Source: Lumbricus rubellus
Taxonomy: Eukaryota; Annelida; Clitellata; Crassiclitellata; Lumbricidae
NCBI GenBank assembly: GCA_945859605.1
Contig: OX243814.1
Location: 25,278,686 to 25,342,685, forward strand
Direction: 5' to 3'
DNA: 64,000 nucleotides
Shown here: positions 14,749 to 27,000 of the stretch, piece by piece
Layout of the letters: the number at the start of each line of letters is the position of its first letter
How positions within the stretch are numbered: the stretch's first letter is position 1
Position numbers and translations under genes: made by a program
Notes under the pieces: model-generated
What the model was told of the DNA's origin: nothing
What the model saw: only the letters and a program-made list of their open reading frames with translations
Databases searched by the model: none

Positions 14749-17700
14749 AAGCACAACATTGAGAAGAGTGGCGTCGTTGGGCATCTGGACCTGCCGAGAG
14801 GCAGCTAACCTAAAGAAGAAGATAATTATTATTATTACTATTATTATTATTTTTGTTACTATTGCTTTTACTCTTACTTTGTAACTTCTAATTAATATCC
14901 AGAAGGCATAGGGATGATGAATAATCTTTAAGTTTGTTGGGCTTTGGAGGAAAAGCATTTGAAGCTGTGCTTAAATTTAAATGTTATTGTTAGTTTAGTT
15001 TAATCCAAATCCTAGGCAAAACCAAGGATTATTATTCATTCATTCATTCATTCCGAAAACTTATATAGCGCCTCTTCAAGAAGTCTACTCAGAGGCGCTC
15101 CCAGCCCATTATGTCTGAACTAATTTCCATATCTAATATAATTATGTCCTCATTGATCTAAATTAGAACTGCCTAGAAACAATTACAAGTCCTTTGAGTT
15201 ATAGCATATCTAATGCTTCACTAATTGCATCTTCTGTGATCAATCATGAGCTTTCATTATCGTAGATGGCATACCACTACAGAATGTGTTGCCAATTAAT
15301 TAATTATAGAAACCATGATCTATTGTTGATGGAGTTAGTGGTTGGTGAAGTCAGCAATTGAGTTGAATTTCTGCCAGCTTTTGAGCAATATATATATATA
15401 TATATATATTATTTACATTTTAGAATTGTTTTAAACTGCCGAATTTGAAACATCGGTGGTCTGTGCTGTTTCGTTCAGACATTAGTATAGAAATAAATCA
15501 GCTATTCACCTCTGAGTGTATCAGGGTTTGAGCTGTGTTTAGTTTTTATTTGAAATGTAATGTTGAGTCCTGCAATGCGTATGGAATGATTTTCAAGATA
15601 ATTTTATTATTTTTATTATCAATTGGTATTTTAATTTCCAAGTTCTGCTTATCTATCATGATCATGATGGCCTTCTATTGCATCTTAGATGCTTACATTT
15701 TACCTTCCTTCCAGTTCGTGAGCCAGAAGAACTGTTATTTTGATAGAATATTATCCTTAGGTTTTTTTGGTGGTTCGCTGTTTTCCATATTAGTGATATA
15801 AATAGTGTTTCTCCTATGATTGTTATTGTTTTAACTGATGACTGACTAACCAGTTGCTGCAGGTCAGTGATCCGTGTGTCTGCCTCCTCCTCTATTGTTG
15901 TGTCTTTGCTATTCTTCAAATGCTTTGCTAGAACTGATGGAAAGATAATAGCTGGAAACATGTTGTGTCATGAAATTATGGAGTTGAGGTCAGAATATGA
16001 AGGTTAGAACAGAATGTAGAACTTTTATGGCAGTAATGGTAGAATGAAGGGGGACGTTTAATATACTGATTGATCAAGGACTTAATCTGTATATTCTAAA
16101 AATAATTTGATGAATTTGTATACATATTGAAAGATTGATTTTAATTATCAATGTTTTCTAAACATTGTATGAATTTTGTTCGTCTAAATTTGCATTACTT
16201 TCAACCCGGTTGATAGAATTTGATGCCATTTTTGGTAAGCATTGATATTTTATTCCTTGTTCAATCTTTGGAATTTTATTCAATTATTTAAATAATTTTT
16301 GGAATTTACAGATTTGTTGCCAAAGTAACAAGGATATCCATTAAATTGGTATACAGTGTACTTAAGATGTAGCCTAACACTTTGGTAATGCAATATGCAA
16401 AACTTGAATGGGTTGAAATTCAGTTTGAGTTGAAACCGCTTTAATAAAAAAAAAATGGATCACATGCTCAGTTTTCATGCTGCACTCTGCAGTGTCTGCA
16501 CTGTATGATTGTGATGTATCAGTTGGCATATCTGGCTTAGTGCTAATGGCTGGCTTATTGACTTTGACTAGTGTGCATTTTGTTGTGTGGGATGTAGTTC
16601 AGCTGTTGGCAAGCCAGATTTTCCTTTGGTATCGATGTTTTGGTCTGCTATTGCTGTCCACAGTTTCAGCATCGTGCACAGTGTACTTGTGGCCGATTAC
16701 CTAACCACTCGGCTTTATTTGCTTAGTTAATTCTGCCTCCTACTTAGTCTGAGTTATTTACCAATATGCCAGGAATGAGCAGCCCCCTTCAGCCAACCCA
16801 AAGAGACATCAATAGATTAAATAAAGCGGAGTGAATAATATTATGTTAGCCTCAGTCAATTTTGAGGGCGAGTGATATTGAAATATCTTTTAGATCGGTA
16901 AGAAATCTAATTCCCACCTCTGCCGGAATTTGCATTCTAGCATGCTGACCGCTGCTGTGGTATCTTGTATTTAAAAAATATTACCATACGTTAGCCTCTA
17001 GAGTCTAGACGTAGTGGAACATAAAAATTCGAATGGTATGTCAGCTGTAGAATAATTGGTTTCCTTTTCACATCCTGCAATATTGGGAAAAATTAGCTAT
17101 ATGGTGTTCAGTTTCACATGAACTCTTTTATGTTGTTTTGTCTGTGTTCTTCAAGGATCTTGCAGTGCATTGGATTGCTTTCAGCAGTTTTACTTTGAAT
17201 AGAGTCGTCGGTGTGTGTGTGTGGGTGTGTGTTTCTTGACATTTATGCAAATCACCTTTCAAAATTACCGTCTTAACCATGCAATTCTTTTAAACTTGTG
17301 AGCTGAGTAATGAACACCTATTGAAGAAGTAGGCCTAGTGCTTGAGTAACTAATATTTTTGCTGTAAACATAGCCATTTATAAACCCATACCATATAACT
17401 ATGTGGAAAACTTCTCTATCACTTATGCTGAGAGTCCTGAAAATAATAAATAATCGACTTGACAAGCATTACAATTATAAACTCAAAATTTCTATAGCCT
17501 ACTCTAAGGGTGAGCGCATGGCACCAGCATATTCACAAGCACTGCTTAGTCTAGAGATACCAGGCAGCAGAGAAAATTGAGAATGTGAAAGACTATGGTG
17601 AAGGGAGGAAAGGATGGATTAAAGAAAGACTTCTGGAAAGGTGGCACTTTATTGAATGCAAAGCCATTTATACTGAAAAATATGCCATAAATTTTCTCTA

Positions 17701-20700
17701 CGGCTGGTTGTTTATGATGCATTCTGAGCCTGTAAAACATGAAATCTCATTTTTAGTAAGTAGAATGCAAAGCAGGTAATATTTTCTTGTGCAGAAATAA
17801 AAGTTTTTAAATAATTTTTACTGTATCCATTGCCACATTTTTTGCCATGGTTAAATTCAACTCCTGTAAAACTTTCTGTTATCTGTTACCACTATGTCGT
17901 GCAATCTTACTTGTTAGTTTTAAATAATTATTATTACAATTATTATTACATTTTACCGTTCGACCATTTGTGGCTAAGGAACTTGTTGCAACCAGTGAGC
18001 AGAAGATTTTAACAGATCTTCGTCATATTTAAACGTCCCAAAATCAAACGTTGCCGACTTTCTTCTTAGCATCTTGTCATATTTTGTTATGTCAACATTC
18101 CAAATGGCATCTAGAGACATCTATGCAACGACGAACTCTGTGGATTTAGCAGAGGACTTCTCGGATTGCTGGCTGTCTGTCACTGGCGCTTTGGTCAGCG
18201 TCTGTTTATGTTCCCAGACGTCTCTATTCCCATGGCATTCATCGACCAGTGTGCGCTTATATAAGTTCCTGTTCACTGCTGACCAGTTTATTTATTATGT
18301 CCATGCGTGTTTTGCAGATCGTTCGTTGTCCGTATGTTGTTTGCACAAAACTGAAAAGCCATTATTTCTTTTTTGCTGTGTGTTAAACTTTTATTTCTTC
18401 AGGGTCTTCATCTCGCCAATGTTTAACACATTGACCGCCAGCTACGAGATATCTCGTAGTTAAACCAGTCATTTAACATGGCGTGTAAGCGGTGAATGTG
18501 TTAATATTTGATCTTCGTCTTCAGTCTTTGCCTTTTGCTTGGTTTTGTAACATTTGTTTTGCAAGAACATTTGTTTTGCCAAAACATTTGTTTTACAGGT
18601 CTCTTTACTTCAGTTTATAATATTATCTACTATTTTCTTTTCATGATTTTTGCAACGTAACTAAAACATATATGATCTGAAAGATAATTTTTAAATAAGC
18701 TGCGAGTTATTGAAAATTTATTTTTAAATGGATTATTGAATATTTTGAATAAACTGTACTATTAACATCGTAGTTTTGGCTGATAGTTGTATCTTCAATT
18801 TCATCTACAGGAAGTTTATTAAAGATTTTCAGAAGCTGCAAAATGTGTTTTATGCTAAAATAGAAAGCAATGGAATTTAAAAAAATAAAGAATTGCAGGT
18901 ATAGCAAACTGAGGGAAACAAATTTGTCTTGGATATCATCAGAGAATATTTTAATCCAGACTTTTTCATTTGTACATTTGAAGTTCATTAATTTTAAGTG
19001 GTTTTTTCCTATTCACCATTGCAATTCATCTCTCTGACGTTCCATTGTTCTATTGTGCTTTGTGTTTTGACTGTGTGCTGGTCACTGACGTGTTGTGTTC
19101 TATTCTAGACAAATGTTTGACGAATAAAAGCATTTTTTGACGCAATTTATAAAGATAAATTTGGAAACAGCAGTCTGTTACGTGTTATATGATATTTGAT
19201 GCAATTATGTATTCATTGTAAGCAGGCAGACATCTGTTTGCTTGTTAAGCAGTGCTCATATTTGTGCAATTTTCTTTAGAAATGCTCTGATACAGAAAGC
19301 ATGCACACTTATATAGTTATTCATTCCTAATTTCAAGATTAAGCTTACTTCTTCTGCTCTTGAGTTTAGGTCTGGCTGTGCTGCTGATCCGATCCATAAT
19401 TTTGCCACACTCCATATCATGGACTTGATAATTTGTTTCTTTAGATTTTTATTTAGCTTTCCTCTCATTCTTTTATAGAAGCCTTCTTTCCCGACATTCA
19501 TTCTTCTGTTTATTTATACATGACACTTTTCATCATTTTTTAATCATACATCATAGATAAAACAGAATTTTCCAACCTGTTCCAGTTCCTTTCCAGCTAT
19601 CTCTTCTTCTGTCTTCTCCTCCGTCATCGATATGACGATGAGGCCTTTATGAATTTCCTCCAAACTTCTCTGCTTCTGATTATTTCTCCGATCTCTGCTA
19701 AGCTGGTGCCCTTCTCTTTCAGGTCTTCTTTGATGTTATCTATCCAAGTCTTCCGCTGTCTACCTCTACTTCTTTCTCCTTCTACATGTCCATGTAGTGC
19801 AGCGTTTGGCAGTCTTTGTTCCTCCATTCTTCTCACATGACCGAACCATCTGAGTCTTCTCTTCCTGATTTTTTCTATTATCGTTTCATCGACTCCTAGT
19901 TCTTCTCTTGTTTTTTCATTTCTGATCTTCTCTCTTCTGCTTCTGCCTATGATTCTCCTCAGCCAGCTCATTTCTGCCACCAACAGTCTTCGTTCGTCCT
20001 CTTTTCTTAAAGTCCAGCATTCAGATCCGTATAGCAATACTGGCTCTACTAAGGTATGATAGAGCTTCATCTTAGTTTTGATGGATATGTTTCTAGCTTC
20101 CACATTTTTCCCAATTTCCCGAATGCCGCACATGCCAGTCCGATTCTTCGTTTGATGTCTTCTTCACATCTTCCATCTTCTGTTATCAGCCCTCCAAGAT
20201 ATACGAATCTGGTAACTTGCTCCAATATTCCGTTTTCTGTTCTTATCTGTAAATCCTCATGCCGTTTTCCGATCACCATTGTTTTTGTTTTTTCAACATT
20301 GATTTTGAGACCCATTCTCCTGCTGCTTTTATCTACCTTGCTCGTTCCTTTCCAGCTATAGTTATATAGTTATATATAACTATAACCTTTCCAGCTATAG
20401 TTATATATAATTATTTACTGTTGTTTCTTTCCTTTGCTTATCGTCATGATCTTTGTCACTTTCATGTTTATTTTCATATCGTACTCAGGCTTCGAGCTTG
20501 TAATTAGCTGATCCATCATTTTCTGCAGCCCCTTCCAACTACCTGTTTATATATAGTATATTAATTACCATGATCTGTGTTCTCTTATAATAGATAAGGG
20601 TGAGCACGTGAGTTAATTAAATATATTGTGGGTCATGGTGGTGTGGTGGTGGGTTCGGTGCTTTGAAGCCTTAGGGTTCCAGGTTCGAATTCACCTCATC

Positions 20701-20900
20701 GCCGAATAGGGACTTGAGCAAGTTCTTCACTCACAATTGCTCATGCGCTTCAGTGTGAGTAGCAAGCTTGAAGGTGCGCTATAGCAAATGCGAGAAATAA
20801 ATAAATAAATTAGATATATGTCTGACCAGTAGTAATGGGTTTGGACTTTGGAGCGTATCTGAGTAGAGATATCTTGAAGGGGGTGCTACATAAATTTATG

Positions 20901-20963
<63 letters not shown>

Positions 20964-21058
20964 CTGACTGACTGACTGATTGATTGATTGATTGACTGAC
21001 TGATTGTTTGATTGATTGACTGATTGACTGATTGATTGATTTGTTTTGATTGATTGAC

Positions 21059-21091
<33 letters not shown>

Positions 21092-24000
21092 TGTTTTGAT
21101 TGTAGTTCCTGAGCAGCCGACCAACTTTCAAGGCGAGGCTGCTTCACCGATTTCAATCCAGTTAACGTGGGATCCTCCGATGGACTCTGGCAACAACATC
21201 CAGAGTTACGAACTCTATTACAACGACTCGTACTCACGACAGAAACTCCATGTCAGTGTCTCGTCGTCTTTGAACGCCTACCTACTGAATGATCTCACGC
21301 CGAATACGGTCTACCATATCCGTCTGGCAGCGAAATCGAAGAGGGGAGAGGGAGCGAGTACGGCTACCATCCAGATAAAGACTCCAGAGTTCGGTAAGGA
21401 TCTTTTAGTTGGTGCTCTTTAGAATTTAAGACAATTGCACACACACAATGCAATTTGACCTTTTCTCCAATAAGACAATTGCATTCTTATTTGAGAAAGG
21501 GTAAAATTGCATTGTGTAACAAGAGAAAAGAATCCATATTGTCATGTGAAAGTTGCATTTCAGTAAGACCACAAGAATTGACCAAGTGCTATAAGAGTGT
21601 TGTAACAAAATCCTGACGCTGATGTGAGTGGTTTTGCATTTTTTTCAAAGAGTTTCCAGGACGCTGTGAGTGATGAGAGAAGCTGGTCATAGGTCACGAG
21701 GGGTTGTGACCTTGCTGTAGGGTCTGAGAAATTTCTTCCAGTGCTGTTTGTTCTCCTCGACATGATACATGGAGATGAACAATAATTATATGCTATGTTG
21801 AGTTCGTTTCTTACGCTTCTTCTTCTACGGTTTGATTTAGTTTAGATATGTTTCAGTTGTCAGATTTCTGAAATTGCTTCTGGTGCACGAGTGTCTAGTT
21901 TCTTGTTTCACTTCTGTTTGACCAAGTGTTCAGTTCTTATCTTGCTACATGTGATGCTTTCAATTCAATCCTTATCTGAATAATTCCAAACTGCCTTTAT
22001 GAGTTTGAGTTATCTTCATGAATTATAATTAATTATTAGTATTCGATTAAGTTTAATTAATTGAACAGCCTCTGCTTTTAGGTTATACCTACGGGGTAAT
22101 TGTAGTACAATAGACTTAACGAGCATCAACTTACTTGTCATTCCACTTCAGAATTGAGTGGTAGTCATGTAGTGCTCACAAGCACCATGACCTCTATGCT
22201 GGTCGCTTCATCATAGCCACTATGTCACTGATTGATCACTGTCAAAAGGTCACGTGTAAGGTCAGGCTGTCCACCAGTTGTTGAATTGCTTTCACCCTGC
22301 CAGCCTTAAACTCCAGCATATCACAGAACCACCATTGGGCATTTGCTGCGGTTGGTCCCTCCATTTGCAATGACCTTCCTGCCTCACTAAGGGCTAAACT
22401 AATAACTCATTTTCCCTCATCAGTCTCTCGTTCTTCAAAGGCAGTTTTTTCCCCAGGGTTTCTGTGCTGAGAGCGCCTTTGAATAGTCATTCTGCAAGAG
22501 GCGTATATTCCATAGCTATGATAAACGCTGATAAATAACAACAATGCTCGATTGTGCTAACAAATGGTTTTTTGCATCTCATCTTCAGCTTCCCATTTCT
22601 AATTGTCTATTGCTGCTGCAGTCATGGAAACCTGTTTATTGTATCTCAGAAACACAGCTCTGCTTTTCTTATTCACTGTAAATTATTCCATAATTGTGTG
22701 GGTGAATTCTTATTGTGTCCAATGTCCATGCTTCATACTGTAAAATTACTTTTGATCCCATATTATTTCAACAGACGTGTATAATTGTTGTGGTGTCTTT
22801 GAATTATCTATGAGCAATTCCTGCTTTCTGTGTATCAATTTTGCGTAATTCGGCATAATTTTTAATATGACAAATGTCCTGTTTGTATCAATTTTGTCTC
22901 ATGTTTATGTTCCTGTTCATTTAGCCGTGGTTTGAATTGGAGCATTTCTTGATATATATAATAAGAATAATATTGGACCTTTTTTTATTTGCGTTGAACA
23001 ACTGTATCTTGCTGCAGTTTGCCTTATCTTTATGTCTGATGGCATTGGTGGCTTTCAAGTGAGGTAATTTACCTTCCACAATGGCCACATTTGTTGGACC
23101 ACACAGGACCCATATCTCTGGTCACTAATGGCATGGTGGAGGACTTCTACGAGTCCATTGGCTATTTGCCTTGTCATGTCTGCAGTACAGGACCTCTTAA
23201 TAAAGGCAGTTTATTTGCACATGGCAGATGAGGCACAGTGACAACACTAGTCAATGGCAGAACCAGATCAGACAAAAACTACACCAGAACAAGTTGTCAT
23301 TTATTTTTTTTAATGAAATATTTTAAGAATTGATTAATTCCGATTCACTCTCAGTTGTCCTTTAGGAATTTCTGTTAAGAGGGTGTAGGTCTGGACAGCA
23401 TGCACTTTGTCCAGCTATAGCCAGTGACATGTAGTGGATTGTTCTACTTTCTGACTTCAATTTTTGTTTCTTCTTACCTGCTACTGGTATTACTTTCTGT
23501 CTTTTGGGGATTTTTTTCACTAGTTTTTTTTGCTATGTTTTCTGTTTGATTTTAATTGCGTTTGATTTAAAGTATTTTTTCAGTTGCAAGTTATTTTCTG
23601 TTTCTAATATGTTTCTTTTGTTTTTCGATGTCTTTCCATTGTTTTCGTTAGCTCCATCCTCCCCTCCAATAGATGTTAAAGTGATTGTTGTCGACTCTAC
23701 ATCTGTGGAGGTCACCTGGGACCCTCCTGCAGAACAGAACCAGAATGGCATTTTAGCCGGCTACAAGATTCTATTATCAGAGCAGACCCGACTTGGTCAG
23801 GATCTTGGCCAGCCAATGACGGTGACGATCCCTGCTAACCACAGATCTAATCACATTCGAAATCTTAACAAATGGACGCACTACAAGATTGGGGTGTTGG
23901 CCTTTACAAAGGCTGGAGACGGGCCGATGTCGGAGGCAATTCTTGTGCAAACTGATGAAGATGGTAGGTGACTGCATCAGGGTCTAGTTCAAATATCGGG

Positions 24001-27000
24001 GTCTTGGTTAAATTATGTGAATATATTTTCAGTTACGCTAAATATATGTGAATATATTTTCAGTTGTCATCTGTTATTTTTTGATTCTAATGTGTTTCTT
24101 TTGTTTTTCGTTGTCTTTGGGTCAGGATCAAGTGTATTTAAAGGCTGAAGTTAAGTTTTTTTAAACTGAACTGTTGTCCTGCAAAGGTTCAACTTTCATC
24201 CAGGATTAAAATTTTAAATAATCTTTTGATGTGGGCAGTAGAAAACGAAGTAAGATGCTAGCATATTATTGTGAATTGAAGGTTTCTTGGGTAAAGTTTG
24301 CATTGTGATGTGTCTCATTATGCAATGTATACATGTTTCTTGGGTAAAACTTTGCATTATGATGTGTCTCATTATGCAATGTATGCATGCATGTGTTGGT
24401 TTCCCTTATGACGATGGCCAATGATTTAAATAAATGTCTGGGTATATGAATGAATGAATGATGTATACATACCTACATAGTACTCACAATGTTCGTCGTT
24501 CCATCCATTTAGTTCCAGGTGAACCTCGCAGGGTTCGTTTGGATGTCATCAACTCAACGGCGGTTCATGTCCAGTGGTTGAGTCCAAACGAGAAAGACCA
24601 GAACGGTTTGATTCGAGGTTATCAAGTGCATTACGTGAAGGTCAGCGAAAGCGATGACCCTCTTGGGTCAGCTGGAATGGCCGACACGATGGATGGAACG
24701 GCGTTGGAGTACGTCGTTGGAAACCTCTTCCCAGAATCGTCGTATCGTTTCCAAGTGGCAGCGTACACACGACGGGGTGATGGGGTACGCAGCCGACCGA
24801 GGAAGGTCAAGACCAAAGGCGAAGGTATATCTTCGGCTGCACGATTTGTTTGTAAATGGGAGTGACTCTGAGTATGTCTCTTGAAGAGGTGCTATATAAA
24901 TTAGAAGATATGTCTTCTGCTGCACGATTTGTTTTATAATTTCTTTTAATTAATTGGTAATTATAAGTCGCTCAAATCTTACTTTGTTTTAACTGTGACT
25001 GGGCTGGGAGTGCCTCTGAGTATGTCTCTTGAAGAGGCGCTATATAAGTTTTCGGAATGAAATAATGAATTTAATGTTCACTTTGAAGTTATGGTGGTAA
25101 CATCATGAGTTGGGTTGATGGTGTTTATGAATGGCATGCATGGGTCATTGGGTTGGGCTGATGATGTTTGCGAATGCCATGCTTGGATGGGTTGGACGCC
25201 TGTTTTTTCATGAATCTATTGATATGCATTCATAAAATGTTAGTGCTTTGGTTTGCTAATTAGAGGTGGTTTTGAGTTGCGATTTTGTTTTGTTGTTGTT
25301 AAGCTCCTAAGCTTTGTATCAATATTTATGTTCAAGCTGTGCATGTATTATTTATATGTGTCAGTATATATAAATTTATGTATATCAGTTTGTTAATATT
25401 GGTTTTTGGCCAAACCGATTTTCGGTTTTAGAAATCCGGTTTTGAACTGATTATCTGTGTTTTTAATTGGGCTTATGGAAAATCCAATTTCCCACCTGGC
25501 AGTGTAAACAAAGGTGTCAGCTACTGGGATTTATTAGATTTGACGACGTTTTCGACATAAAATCTGTACCTGGGTAATTAACTTGTCGTGTTCGCTGACA
25601 GAAAGTTTTTTTTATTGGTTTTCATTTTCATCATCACGGAGTGTTAATATTGGACGATGGTGCATTCGAAGAACTGAGCATCCATGTCTATCGTAGCTTG
25701 GGTCAAATAACCTCTTATATATAATGGGTTGTGGATAATACAGCATGATAGCTACTGTTTATTTGTTGCGATCAGTTTGTTATCACGGTAGCCTTTAAGC
25801 CTTTAGTGCAATCATGTCATATAAATTTCGGAATATGATTTTTTAAATCAGTTCGATTAATTATTGGTTTGTAAACAGTAAAAAACTGATTATTGTTTTC
25901 GAAACAGATAATTACGGTAGATTTCCGATTATCATTTAACTTCCCTAGTATCTGGTTATCAGTTTGTAGCGGTATGTTTGTATTTTTTTTAATTGATGTA
26001 TTCATTGTATATATCTATGTATCTGAACATTTAACTTGCAAATTTGAAGACATTCCATGAAAATACTGACAGATTGCTATTCAAAAGATAAAAAATATGC
26101 ATCAAACAGTTTTATTTATGTGAACCGTTATTTGTGTGATCATCGTGTGGAAATGAGTGTCGTCAAGCAGTTTCCATGTTGCCATTGAATGCTTAATTAT
26201 TTAAGAGATAGGTTAATTTACCGTATTTTTGCGAATATAACACGCACACGGGTATAACACGCACCCGAATATACCCCGCTACTTTTTGCGATTTGAGTTA
26301 AAATTTATTTGTATAACACGCACCCGACTATAAGACGCACCCGTTTTCGTTCTTCTAACCACCCGGAGGTATAGATTCGCCATTTACTTGAGTACTTAGT
26401 TTCATATGATGACAGTTTCGATAAATCTAGCAATTAATAATTGTTTGATATATCAATCGACGAAAATAAAGTGGGTATGGCCAAAGAAAATTCTGACTCT
26501 TACACGAGTTTAGAGATGGCATTCACCGCATTCGACATTTGCAAAATTGAAAACGACAGACAATTACAATTTATATACTGTAATATTTAACTTTTATATT
26601 TAAGGTCGAATCAATTTGTTATACTTTCAATTGTAACTATCTGCGGCCCTGATATTTTTATGACAATAATACTTCTACTGACGTCGGACTTCATATCCTA
26701 TCGTTTTGTCGATGTCCATGCCTCCGTATTGTAAGTAAAAACACCCTTTTTACAGCAGTTTCTGACCATGACCTGAAAAAATTCCATAAAAAATTTGGCT
26801 GTGTAAAAAATAATTTGTAAAAAATAATTTGTATAACACGCCCACGAGTATACCACGCGGGTAGGGTGCGTGGTTTGTAAAAAATTTTATAACCCGCGTG
26901 TTATATTCGCGAAAATACGGTAGGTTTACTACCATTTTACTACAAAATCTCAATCTATGTATCTGTCCATATTCTTTTATTTTCACCGACTTTTCTAATT

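Larger units (their letters stand above)
12202..18420. other. Left part of the 8.9-kb FN2-FN3 intron
   Basis: Holds an imperfect duplication (12945-13060), a second small one (14227-14310), ATT tracts around a retroelement-like tail (14715-14855), a LINE tail (15035-15110) and a TA tract (15389-15410). Open frames here, including 18074-18463, match nothing I know. Confidence 0.5.

Noticed and set aside
15662..15961. 99-residue reverse-strand frame with an acidic stretch
   Set aside because: No recognisable domain, no splice context, AT-rich surroundings.
18074..18463. 129-residue plus-strand frame in the 8.9-kb intron
   Set aside because: No similarity to any family I know and no flanking splice signals fitting the receptor's phase; left as chance or an unidentified repeat.
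20810..21237. Reverse-strand Asn/Gln/Ser-rich frames
   Set aside because: Pure translation of the GATT/GACT microsatellite, antisense to exon 7.
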